A stretch of 64,000 nucleotides of DNA, from positions 3,100,001 through 3,164,000 of the forward strand of contig AP026541.1 in the NCBI GenBank assembly GCA_026075535.2. The letters are read 5' to 3'. Position numbers and translations under genes: made by a program. This DNA comes from Tricholoma matsutake (Eukaryota > Basidiomycota > Agaricomycetes > Agaricales > Tricholomataceae). Shown here one piece after another: positions 22,433 to 33,354 of this stretch. Numbering within the stretch: the first letter of the stretch is position 1; the number at the start of each line of letters is the position of its first letter. The notes below the pieces were generated by a model. That model had not been told where the DNA came from and made no database searches. It was given only the letters and a program-made list of their open reading frames with translations.

Positions 22433-25400
22433 CAAGGGGGTGGCAGAATGGGAATCCTGAACCACCGGTAGGGGGGAGGGGGGGTCTGGCAGAGGCCAAA
22501 AAAAATAATAATCTTGAGCTTGAATTAGGCTCTCCGCTACTGTTTGAGCAGATCTATTACTCTTTTTATGCTTCAGAAGCATTCAATGTAGTCCGAAGCT
22601 CCGAATAGACAGTTAATACCTAATAGTTACTAGATAGAAGTATTTTTTTTTCACTGGCATTTGTTCAACGCGTCGAAGAAAAGGTACTTATTGATATAAT
22701 TAAGCATTTGAACATATAGGCTAATGGGGAGAGTAGTAAAGCCAATGAGTTCACTGAGGAGAGCACATTACAATGTCCAGAATATACTGCAGACATTCAT
22801 GTTGGGACTGGTGGCAGAAAGAATCTTGACATTCATAAAGGGTCTAAGGCATGTCAAGCCAAATGCAATCAAAAAAAAGCTTCAGTCTGGCCTAAGTCCA
22901 AGGGACAGACCAATCGTTCATTACATACATTCTTCAAAGTGAAAGCCCCACTAAATCCACCACTTGTTGCAGCACCGTTGCCTATTCACGCTCCAAAGAT
23001 TCTGTCCAAGCTCTTGACACTCAAGAGCAATGATATACCAATGAAACCAATGGAACCTGGTCTGGAAGAATTGATCTATCCTTTGATGAGTACCACAGGG
23101 CCAGCATTCGATGTCTGTCAAAATGCATCAGAACTTCTCTCTAATCTTTGTAGAGAGATGAATCAAATCCCACCGGAAAATCCACCTGCAACTGGAGAAA
23201 ATTGTCTACATCCTTTCAGAGGAGATCCAGCTGCGTCTGTCCATCAAGATGCTGATGATTGGGAAGATCTTTTGAATCCAATGTTGAAGCAAGTGTTTGG
23301 CTGGGGAGAGGAAGAAATGCACAATTCTGTGAAAGAGATGATGTGCCATGGTAGATATGGGCTGGATGGATTTGTTGCATTCCTGGATTACTTCGTGATG
23401 CACTGGGGTTTAAAAGGCAGGATGCTTGAGTCAAAGGTCATGGCAGTGATAAGAGAGCTGGAAGCTAGGTGCATCACTGCATGAGACAAAATGTAAAATG
23501 AAACTCTTGACACTTATGATAAACCCACAGATATCCACGACAACTTGGTCCGATACTTCCTGAGGTAATTGATATTGATCAAATTGATAACCTAACAGAT
23601 AATGTGGAACTTGAATGGTACATTCCAGCTGTTCCCGAGCCCATGGAATTGTGTATGGTAGTACAATCCAATGACCAGCATGGGTGTGTTGGAAATCTTG
23701 TTACATTCCTGTCCGGAAAGAATCAGCATACTTCCTATTCCTTTGGCCTTCATAGCAAGCAAATGATTCCATGGAACTACCACTCCATTGATGACAAGTT
23801 CTATCTGCAGGCAAGGTCATGCTCAAAGCAATTGGTGGATGAGAAAAGTGCTTGCCTTGCATGCAGGACTCTGAAGTCAACCCCCCTCTACCAGGGCATT
23901 ATCCATCGAATGGAGCATGGTGTTCACAAAAACATGCCTCTTATGTATCATAGAGTAGGGGGTCTCATTGTGGCTGTCAGATGGAAGATCGATCAAGTGC
24001 AGCAGATGCATTTGACAAAGCTAAACACTGGTTGGAAGCTCTTGGGGAAAGTGGTGATGTTGGAGGACCACAAGCAGTGGATTTTGGCGGTTGCGAGCGG
24101 CAGGGTCGATCATGTTGCATCACTCATGCAGGCAGGTTTGACGCATCATGCAGGCATTCGGAGCTTGATCCAGCAGTATGAACAAGCAGCAAACAAACTA
24201 TACAAGCCCAAAGGTTATATGGAAGATGATCTCATGTGCTCTATTGTCATGTTGCGGCTTGGTGGTGCACATGTTGCAGATTTCGCACACAGATCATTAT
24301 CATTACCAAGTCTCACAACTATCAGACAGAATACCATCATACGACCGCTTATCGTCTTGCCATCTTTGCCTACAGTTGCAGAGGTTGAGAAAAATATCAT
24401 GTCTTGTTTTGATGCCCTCTCTAGCCTTGAAGATGATACTCCCTCAACCCATTTCCTTCAAAATCTGACATCTGTCTGCCACCAGGTTTTAATGCTCAAT
24501 GAACTAGCAACTGAGAAATGGCTGCGGTGGGACGATTTGACTGACAAGTTTCAGGGTACATGCAGAGAACATAACTCTAAAAATTCTTCAATGTTCTCGT
24601 CTGTTGGATATGTTATGTGATGCCCTCGATGATAGCAAGGTTCACTTAGTGAGTGAGGTATGTGCTCCATTGTTCTCCAAGTCTCTGACAGGTTTCTGGA
24701 TTCTGCAAGCTAACAGTGATCAATTTTTTTTTCTAGGCAACAGTTGCCACATTGGGTGTTATCTCTGAAAATCCCCGTGAATACAGTATTTGTCTGATTA
24801 TGTTTTCTGGTACCTGCAAGTGGGAAACAGGTGTACAACATGCTAAATTAATCCAGATGCTTCTCATGGCAAGTGACAACCAGAGAAAACATGGTGGGCT
24901 TACCTACCACACAGTTTGCATTGCATCAGATGGAGAATCAAAATGTGGCGACACACTTGTCTGTCTCACCATGAACTCCACCTTATCGTCAGATTCTCAG
25001 ATCTACAAACAAGTGAAGGGCCTCAAAATCATGAACCTTCTTGTTGGTCCCAATGATATAACATCCGACAAAGATTTCAAGCATATTTTCAAGCGCCAGC
25101 AGAATCTCATGATGTGCAACAAGGGAATCATCATAGAAGGTTTCTGTATCACTCCCTCAATTCTTTGTGTACATCTTCAGTCCAATGGTGTCTCATCATT
25201 TTGACTCAGAGCTCTCCTCAATCCAAATGATCGGCAAGATGTTGTCCTTGGCTACTCCCTGCTGAGAGAAATCTGGTCACTCCCTGCTTCACCAGCTGGC
25301 TCTGATCCTGTGTTCGTGCAAACCCATCAAGCTTTATATGTTTATGGACAGTTCACACGCAATCTTATGATGCCATATATCTGCATTGATCTCGATCTTG

Positions 25401-28344
25401 ACAAGCAGCTTATCCAGCTGAGTACAGCAGCGCATTTGGCACTCTACCTCTATAGTGATAATTCAGCATGCACAAAGTTCATGCCCACTCAATCCTATGT
25501 CAACATCATGCTGATGGTCAAAAATGTCTACTTTTGCATTGCCAAGTTCAAGATTGATATGCCCCATGGATATTTCTACATTATTTTACTTAGGACAGAC
25601 CGTTTAGAGCTCTTTTTTGGACTAGTTCAAACATCAGTTGGTCCTGACAACAATGTTGATACAACGCAGTTGGGAAGTCACACATCAGGCCTCACAGAAG
25701 TTGCAGTTATACTAGCTTGTCATCCTGAATGGGACTGCCCTCCTCGATGGTTGAAGCTCCCTGTCATCTCCAAGGAGTCTGGCAAGATCACTTCCAAGGC
25801 AGATCACATCAACCCAGCCTCTTGGCACGGCACTGTCAAAGTTTCGACAGTCAAAAACCTGCTGGATTCTTGGTCGTCAGAGAGCTATCAAAATTGCTCC
25901 AGAGGCTTGCATGGCATTTGAACATCTCAGTAGCAGTCCTGACATCGATATTCTATCTCCACTTGGTGACATTCTGGTCAACATTCAAGATGCGGATGAT
26001 GAGTATGACTGCTCTGAGTTGATGGACATGTATGGTGGTAGTCCAGATGCCCCCTCATTTGAACCTGTGATTGGAGTCATTACTCCAGATAGCTTGTTGT
26101 CTCATATGCCTTACACTCACAAAGGAGATATGGAAGATGCAATCACTGAAGAAGTTCCTCAAAGTGCAACGATCACATCTGAGATCATCATAAATGGACA
26201 GAAGATGGCCAAAGCCAAGGCTATATGACACAGGATGATGTATCGGACAAACCGCTCTTCGACCGATCAGTTGAAACACGTACAGCAAATAGCATGTTTT
26301 AATGCTGTTCCTTCATCTGGGCTTGACTCAGACATAATCTCACCCTTGGTTCCCCTTGTCTACACATTGGCAACCCGATTGCCACCCTTGTACAATGTGA
26401 AGGTCAGATATTTCTTGCCATTGCTCAAATTAACTGGTTACATTTTGCATCCGACAACAATCTCAATGAGATTCATCTACCTTCCAGCAACTGTGGAAGA
26501 TGATCCGATGAAAGAGTATGACTGGTGCTGGTCTCTGCAAATGGACTTCACTTGTGATGGTGTCCCTGGTCACTTTGCTCATCCAATCAATCCCTTGATA
26601 TCAGTCCGCACACCTGGAAAACCAACCTATCTCCTTCATAGTTCTTTTTTAGTATCCCTTGCCTCTAACTTGTATGAGGAATTATCACTGCATGACCATC
26701 ATGATATACCAGCTGTAAAATGCTCACTGTTTTTTCCCTATTGCCACGAGGGAAAAGCCTGCTTTGTATGTCAAGAGGATGAGGCTGGGTATATCAGCAA
26801 TGAGACTTCTGACTGTTCACTGTGTGGGCTGAGAGTTCAGCTGAATAAAGCAAATGGACAGCGGATTCTGGAACACATGGGTGCACATATCATGTTTGAC
26901 AGTACTATTGACAGAAACTCCCAGGAGTTGTGTGATCTATGCCTCTGGCCATCACCAATGTGCAGGCTTACCCTCAAAAAGGGATGTGGTTCTGCAGCGG
27001 GCTATAATGTTGATATCAACACATCAACCTGTATTAATGTGATTTGGTTCAACTATGCTACAGCAGCACACCCATCAGAATCATCCCCTTGTTCAAATGT
27101 CCTAACAATTTGCCCCCTGTGTCCTCCCAGGAGCCCTGCTGTTTGGACTTACAACCTCCGTACTCATTTCCATGGCCGGCACAAGCTTATGCCCACTCAA
27201 TTTCCTCTCAACACACAGCTCTTGGAATCAGAAAAACATGGTATGCATCGGATCTGGGAGGCACACTTCAAGCTTCCAAAGTCTCGCAACTTGAAGAATA
27301 AACAACGACATGCACTTGCACTGTCTGAAGCACATAGCTCTTGAGCCACACTCCAGTCAGTATTCAGATATCAAGCTGCTACATTATTGACATCATGAAC
27401 ATGCACAGGAATGTTAAGGAAGATGATGATGTTTCATCTGATGGTGAGCCCCTTAACAACGAGCCAGATGATGTGTACAGGCAGTCTGGTGATGAGGAAG
27501 ATGACCATGAAGGGCAAGATGATGACCATGAACAGGACAATGATGACCATGACCAAGACTTCCTTGGGGTAAGGGAACTGGGTGCTATCAGTAGCGATGA
27601 GGAACAAAACCTCTCACCCTCACCTGTCAGAACTCAGCCGCCAAGCCCTGGACAATCACAAATCCATCCCATTGCCTCTGAGTCACCTGTTACATACCAA
27701 GTTGAACCTGCACAGCTGTCACCAGGAACAAGTGAAATTCCACCTCCTCTGTCTCATCAAATCGAGCATCCTGAGCAGGATTCAAGCCTTCATGACACAA
27801 CCGTTGCATCAACTGTTCAGGACTCATTCATAGAAACTCGCAGGGGTCGTGTGCGTAAGGCTCACATGTTCCAGCTGAATGCATGTATATGCAGCTCAGA
27901 AGTATCTGAGGTGGAAATCAAGGAAGGTGACACCATGATGCAGTGCAAAGTGCCAGGATGCGAGACAGAATGGGTTAGTACATCATTTTGACATGGTTTC
28001 TGTTTCACTTACTAACTAACTTTTATCCTCAGTACCATTGTGCATGTATGTCATACAATTTCGCTCCAAGAAATTGGACATGTCCTAGTTGTAAAGGCAG
28101 TAGTACAACTGCAAAGTGCAGACATGCAGTATGAGTTACTGGTTGGCACCAGTGTTGATATTTGAGCCATAGTAGCGCTCAAATGTAGCAAATAGAAGAT
28201 AATAGTCAAATAATAGTTCGTTGAAAACATGTGCACATGACCAAAATTACTATATATGGAAGGAGGGGGGGGGAGGGGGTCCTCTGGCTGGCTGAAAAAA
28301 AAATCTGAGTGGATATTGGATTTTCCTGTTCTGCCACCCCCTTG
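22433..28344 (+). mobile_element. 5.9-kb TIR DNA transposon, P-element-like candidate
   Basis: Both ends carry the 16-bp inverted repeat CAAGGGGGTGGCAGAA (22433-22448) and TTCTGCCACCCCCTTG (28329-28344). The flanking 8-mers are AGCTTCTA and AGCTTGGA, six of eight matching, consistent with an aged 8-bp target duplication. Just inside both ends are G-rich then A-rich runs. The sequence on either side is a minus-strand relative of the element's own gene, so it inserted into an older family member. The single gene inside is broken, so this copy is probably dead or mobilised in trans. The superfamily is an inference from transposase motifs and duplication length. Confidence 0.75.
22720..28134 (+). 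pseudogene. Broken transposase-like gene: zinc finger, RNase H-like core, Cys/His modules, PHD-like finger
   Basis: Plus-strand gene in pieces, belonging to a long protein family I know from many Agaricomycete genomes without a named function. In order: N-terminal Cys/His region (CPEYTADIHVGTGG, HKGSKACQ; from 22720); helical block (MYHRVGGLIVAVRW, YKPKGYMEDDLM, RLGGAHVADFAHRSLSLPSL; 23604-24590); core with ASDGESKCGD, TSDKDFKHIFKRQQN and DRLELFFGLVQ then NNVDTTQLGSH (24750-25900), which resemble the D, D-x-H-x-x-K-x-x-R-N and LE-x-F-F-G-x-x-R motifs of P-element/THAP9 transposases; Cys modules CSLCGLRVQ and CPLCPPRSP (26800-27200); acidic linker; PHD-like finger (27880-28130, split by an intron). 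Stops and shifts near 23482, 24600, 25201 and 25919 break it, some possibly unrecognised introns. The intron at about 24658-24737 is convincing. Confidence 0.7.
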
Positions 28345-28741
28345 AGCTTGGAATTCTGCACAGAATCCAAATCAGCCCACATTTTGCAGTCTTTGGCAGC
28401 CTCTTCCCTTCCCACTCTCACCACACTGCCCGGGTCTTCCATTCCTCCCCAAAACTCACCAATGTCCTCTTCTTCGGCATCCTCTTCTTCGTTGAAATCA
28501 CCCCCCTCTGCATTGTCATATGGAAAGACATTCAAGGCATATGTTTTTTCACTCGCTTTCTGGTGCTAGAGGCCTTCCTAAAGCTGTAACACTCTCCATA
28601 CTGTCTGTGGATACTAATAATATATTTTAATGTACTCAATTTGGTGTTCCGAGGTCCTGTTCCGGAGGTGTCCTTTTTTTTTTCACAGCCTGCGGCTGGA
28701 CTAACTAACCGGGCACCGGTACGGGATTCCCGGGCCGGCAC
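28345..28741 (-). pseudogene. Upstream part of the older element's gene (acidic linker)
   Basis: The minus strand reads an acidic segment (NAEGGDFNEEEDAEEEDIGE, then FWGGMEDPGS) ending at SVQNSKL, exactly at the insertion point of the 5.9-kb element. On the far side (22432) the minus strand continues with EAVPIV and then the PHD-like exons. An acidic linker before a PHD-like finger is the same order as in the plus-strand gene (EEDDHEGQDDDHEQDNDDH). Upstream of about 28741 nothing further of this gene is recognisable. Confidence 0.6.
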
Positions 28742-28754
28742 TTTGAGTGCCTTA

Positions 28755-28930
28755 GCTCGTACCCCTTCACTTTCAAGTCATGTCCCGAAATCTTCTTTAC
28801 CTTCGCCTACAAGAAGTGCACCTTAGTTCATACTCCTTCATGTTCCAAAATCTTTGTTGGTTTCGTCTACGAGAAGTTCTTACACCCTTAACTCATACTC
28901 CTTCACTTTCAAGCCATGCCTCGAAATCTC
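28755..28930 (+). repeat. Degenerate ~65-70 bp tandem repeat, about three units
   Basis: Units start near 28755, 28825 and 28890, each with a CTCATACTCCTTCACTTTCA-like phrase, then an AAATCTTCTTT-like phrase and CTACAAGAAGT. The last unit runs into the inner edge of the right inverted-duplication arm. One more copy of the phrase is at 21785. Confidence 0.55.
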
Positions 28931-30812
28931 CTTTGTAGTGATGTGCATAGCATCTTTCGTTGCAACCGATACTGAATGTATAACATGCTCTAGAACTTTT
29001 GAAGTTCACATTAGGCAATCAACAGACTCGTACATACCACATACCGATACAATTTGTTGATCCTATGAAATACATACTGATTATTGGCATTCTTGCATGT
29101 ATTTTTGCCTTTCGTATGATTCGAGACGGTCATTAGTGTCGCATAACCGTGTATCAGTCCCTTATAGCCGGATGTACACGGGGTCCTGCCAGGTACTGAG
29201 CTCGGGGCTTGAAAATCGAGCAACTCTCACTCCGGATTGCCATAGCGGCTGAGAGCGGTCTATTAGCGGTATCAATTTCACGCATTAGCACATTGATCCG
29301 GCGGGGAGGGAGGCTCCCAATCCGCTACGGCTCGATCTAGCGTTGTTGCCAATTAGGTTGGTTTCGCTCGAATTATGGACTCAAGAATACAGAAGGATAA
29401 GCTCTTCTGGTAGGTAACCAACCTTACTGACTCACTTGTTGCTAATATGAGAGGGAGGTTTTGAATAGCTTCCTCATTTGTCCGTAACTCTGGCAAGTTA
29501 ACGTTTTAACCACGACTCAAGCGTGAAATTTTAGGGAGTGCCGTCTTGAATGCTAGGTGTCAATCCGGCACTTGGGAGCCCGGCCATTACTCAGGTCCTA
29601 AGTTACTTGTGTATCGGGATATACAGTTCTTGATCTCGTATGTTACGGACCTACGGTATGTAGAGTATATAAGGTCGACTTCAACTCACTTGATTTTATC
29701 AACTTCTATTCCCAACAACTGTGCACTGAATAGCATTTTGAACTCAAATGTCGCTGGCCAAAATACCATTCCTCCTCGCAGCCATCATCGGTTTTCACAA
29801 CACCCTAACACCTCCTCGCGTTCCTGCAACGAAAGAGAACGAGTCGATCGCTGTGAAAACGGAGGGTCGTTTCCGAGTTACGCACGTTATACCTCTCACG
29901 AAGGTAATTATCGTATGCTCTTGGGAGATCGAATGTGGAATTTACAAATGCTCTCCCAACAGTATAGCTTCATGATGCTTGGATTCATCGAAATAATCGC
30001 AATAATCATCTTTAACTTGACTACCACCGAAGGATCTAAATTCCAGTCCATAGCTTTCTTCTCAGACCCTGAAGATGCACTTTCTGTCTTTTTTCTCAAC
30101 CCCACCTCTGCGGCAAGGATGCAACTTTCCCCGCTGTCAGCGATCGGTGCACTTATAACCTTTCTGGGCGGGTTCCTCCGGATTTATTGCTATCGCGCAC
30201 TCGGCGCCCATTTCACATTCGAGCTCTCCGTCCGCTCACATCACAGACTCGTTACCACTGGCCCGTACGGGATTGTGAGGCACCCCTCGTATAGCGCGTT
30301 GTTCATTTCGTTCGCGGGGATAATGCTACATCACGTCGCGCGAGGGTCGTGGGTGATGGAGTCGGAGGTTTGGAACCACATTGTTGGGAGGCTCGCGCTA
30401 CTTACCGTGATCGCTATGAGCGTTTTTGGACTGTTGAGGATAGCAATCAGGACAGCCACGGAGGATGAAGTGTTGAAGTCGCAGTTTGGAGAAGAGTGGG
30501 AAGTTTGGGCAAAAAAGGTGCCGTATGCCATTATCCCTGGTGTATATTAGGCACTACAAATTAGGCTGCGGTCGAATTTATTCTAAGTATTCTATTCGAA
30601 GCAGTATACTGTTCCATGTTCCACTTCTCCTCTCCTCTTATAAAGGCATTTTTCTGCATTTAAACTCTGAAAAATCCTGAGTTTCGAGACGAAATGCTGA
30701 CGGATGGGCATATGTACGCTGTTGTACAATCCGAAATGGTTTTGCCCGCGTGGAAGTCTTGTCAGCAACGCGAGATGTCACACGGATCAATCTCGTCACA
30801 CCCTCTATCATA
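28911..30812. repeat. Right arm of the ~1.9-kb inverted duplication (ICMT gene copy 2)
   Basis: Reverse-complement match to 17919-19819. No differences seen from about 29280 to 30700, which covers the gene and its near flanks; the inner 370 bp are several percent different, with an 8-base insertion (near 29146) and other indels. Ends at a TA where MITE copy B is inserted; after the MITE the shared phrase GAACTTGT continues. Confidence 0.95.
29748..30550 (+). CDS. STE14: Isoprenylcysteine O-methyltransferase, copy 2
   Basis: Second copy of the ICMT gene, in opposite orientation to copy 1. ATG 29748, exon 1 of 52 codons, 59-bp intron 29904-29962 (GTAATT...AACAG, phase 0), exon 2 to TAG at 30548, about 247 residues. 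The catalytic TTGPYGIVRHPSY and terminal IIPGVY motifs are intact, so both copies appear functional. The promoter-side flank beyond about 470 bp upstream differs between copies, and the 3' side here carries MITE copy B about 260 bp after the stop, so the two could be regulated differently. Confidence 0.9.
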
Positions 30813-31238
30813 AGATAGAATCTCATTCAGAACAAATGTGATCACGTGAAATGCGTGACATTGGACTAGATCATAGTTGGCAGTCATTTTGATGACACTT
30901 TTGAGACTTCTGGCTGCACAGAGTTGTTGAAAATAATTTTTATTGATGATCTGTTACTTTAAATTCTCCAAAGGTGTTGAGGCTGAGGAGTCATTAGGTT
31001 TGCAAGTGCTGGTGACCATGTAGTCACAATGTCAAGTTCCCGCTTCCAGAAACCTAATGGCAACTTCTACAGTCAAGTTTCTCCTATTTTAAAAACAATA
31101 TAACCTGGACATGTATGATTTAAATAGCTTTGTGGAAATGGATTTTTTTAAATGTGCTGTGAAGTGAATTTAGCAGAAGTCTATTCAAATGTCACACATT
31201 TCACGTGATCACGTTTGTTCTGAACGAGATCTATCTTA
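30811..31238. mobile_element. TA-flanked MITE copy B (428 bp)
   Basis: Terminal inverted repeats of about 50 bp: TAAGATAGAATCTCATTCAG on the left and, reversed from the right, TAAGATAGATCTCGTTCAG, both ending near GTGACATT. TA on both sides. The left arm of the inverted duplication has the same flanks joined as ACCATAGAACTTGT with a single TA, an empty site. Homologous to MITE copy A at 7014-12689. No coding capacity. Confidence 0.93.
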
Positions 31239-31826
31239 GAACTTGTGGGACTCTGCGGGACTGACAAAAACTTCTTTGTGTGGCGTTATGTTTTCACTCG
31301 AACACATCGGATCAGACACGGGACTACAGAAAAAACGAATGGGGAATAAGAACTTCACGTACATATGTACTATGTAGCTTATTTTTCCCGGTCTTGTCGG
31401 AATAGGAACTTTGTAGATTGTCAGTCAGGGAAGAACTATTAGATATTAGAGGAGATGGGACTAGAGGGGGGAACACTTGATGATGAGAACGAAGCAAGGA
31501 GCACGTTTATGACGCTCTAGACTTAATTTATGTAAATGTCAGTGTTCATCCACTGATGGTAGTGCTTCACAGCTTTGCCTCGCTGCAATATCAATGCAAT
31601 ACTGTCGTGATTGAACACCTGCTATATCTGAATATAGCAATCAATACCACGGCCTCAGATTTTGCCGGCTAAAGACTAGTTGTGGTGAGAAACACAAGGG
31701 AAGAGATCATGCAGCGAGTTACTATTCATTGGTGTTGTCGGGATGGTCCATTCACCCTTGTCAATGTAGACAATCGTAGAGCAAAGTTGAAGGAGGCGAA
31801 GTTGTTCAGCGTAATTCGGGGACTCA
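31239..31826. other. No gene recognised
   Basis: About 590 bases between MITE copy B and the stop of MSW1. Presumably contains the 3' end region of MSW1. No coding frame, RNA gene or repeat was identified. Confidence 0.5.
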
Positions 31827-33229
31827 TCAACTGAGCCCAAGCCTAGCTCTAACCTCGCGCATCGTGACTTCCGATCGTTCCCTGGCCTTTTCAGCACCGT
31901 CCATCGCTACTTGATTCAAATACGTATTTTCATGCCGAATCTTCTCGAATTCGGCGCGTGGGGTCTTGATCATCTCATCCACGGCCTCTGCGACGTCAGC
32001 TTTGAGATCGCCATGACCCTTCCCTTCGTATCTCCGTGCAACGTCGGTTACATGCTCGTCCGTGCAAGCAGCAAGTATTGTGAGAAGGTTGGAAGTTCCT
32101 GGGCGGGCGACGGGGTCATATGTGATTCCTGCGATGGAGTCTGTGACTGCACCGCGGATTTTAGTGCGGATTTGTGCTGTGGTGTCGGTGAGAAGTATAC
32201 GCGACTGTACGTCAGGAAAAGATTTGGACATTTTGGATGTTGGGTCTTTTAGTGAGAGTATCCGTCTCGATATCGCTAGAAACAAACTCCTGAGCAAGGG
32301 GGATTGTGTTTAGCGAACAAATGCGACGCGTACTATGGATTTGGGAGGGCAGAGGAAACATTGGCGTTGCAGACTTGAATGTGCGATTGAATAGATCTGC
32401 AAGGTCTCGAGAAAGTTCCAGGTGTTGGGTCTGATCTTCGCCAACTGGAACATGTGTTGCCCTGCACAGGAAATGAGTCCGCATCGGCAGACGGCCAATG
32501 TGGAACTAACTGATAGGCTAGAATATCGGCTGCTTGTAATATTGGGTATGTGAAGAGGCCGACATGTAGCAGAGATTCATCCACTTCTGATTCGTCATTC
32601 GCGTTTCGGGACGTAGCTAAACGCGCCTAGACGAAGATGAGAAGATGAGTCGTTCCCCGTCTGAATGACATCTCTCAGCACCTTCCATGTCGTCATCCGG
32701 CGCAGCTTGCCTACTGGGGTGATACAGCTCAAAATCCATGCGAGTTCAGTGTGTATTGGATTCTGGAAGTGATATATTAGCGAGAATCGCAATATTTTCA
32801 AATATAACACAGACATGGTCTTGATGGAATAACACGGATCGCTTCGGGTCTATACCGATTGCCAGTAGAGTTGCCAGCATGGAGTTCCTGGAAGCCGAAA
32901 GGACAGTGGGATTTTGAGGCAGCGTCAAGGCATGCCACCCAACGATTGAAAAGAATAATTCATCTTTTTGCGCAGCATCATTCTGTAGTTTAACCCAGTT
33001 TGACAAGGCGCCTAGATAATTGCCTAGCTGATCGTTTCATGTCAAGAATCGCGTGGACGGAAGTCACAGGATGACTTACATGAGGCACTCCTGTAGGTTG
33101 GATGCCAGAGAATATCACCCGTTGAAGATTTCTTTCCTTTATATTCTGACCATTGGATGCTGTTCGACACGTTGAACACCACCTTATGTGGTTTTGGAAG
33201 GAGTAACGACGGCGCAGAGGATTGAACAT
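31827..33229 (-). CDS. MSW1: Mitochondrial tryptophanyl-tRNA synthetase
   Basis: Class I aminoacyl-tRNA synthetase that charges mitochondrial tRNA-Trp. Six exons fit a continuous protein of about 378 residues, matching the family: 33080-33229, 32815-33027, 32682-32762, 32511-32626, 32334-32461 and 31827-32275, with introns of 49-58 bp. Start [11 protein letters not shown] gives a basic mitochondrial presequence. The HIGH-type signature PTGVPHLGN lies at residues 45-53 across the first intron; [10 protein letters not shown] and [12 protein letters not shown] follow, then [16 protein letters not shown], and KMSKS at residues 244-248. One donor (GTCTGT, second intron) is weak but conserved sequence on both sides supports it. 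Divergent from NAA35. Confidence 0.95.
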
Positions 33230-33354
33230 GACAAGCAGTGCACAGCCACAATCTGGTATCTTAGTAATACTGTTGTTTTTACGTAACCTTACTCGAATTC
33301 AAAATCTGAGAAATTGCCTCTGCGCACCAGCTTTTTGTGTTCCCAAGGCGCCGA
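33230..33354. promoter_or_regulatory. Shared divergent promoter of MSW1 and NAA35
   Basis: 125 bp between the proposed start codons of two divergently transcribed genes. No TATA box recognised. If NAA35 has an upstream coding exon the gap would differ. Confidence 0.55.

Noticed and set aside
22433..28344. KDZ (Kyakuja-Dileera-Zisupton) assignment for the 5.9-kb element
   Set aside because: KDZ elements are common in these fungi, but the motifs seen (D-x-H-x-x-K-x-x-R-N type and LE-x-F-F-G) fit the P superfamily better. This was not excluded by search and remains the main alternative.
29546..30550. 334-codon uninterrupted reading of the ICMT gene
   Set aside because: The first 139 codons have no family similarity; a 59-bp intron and the ATG at 29748 give a protein of the normal ICMT shape. 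The same holds for 18184-19188.
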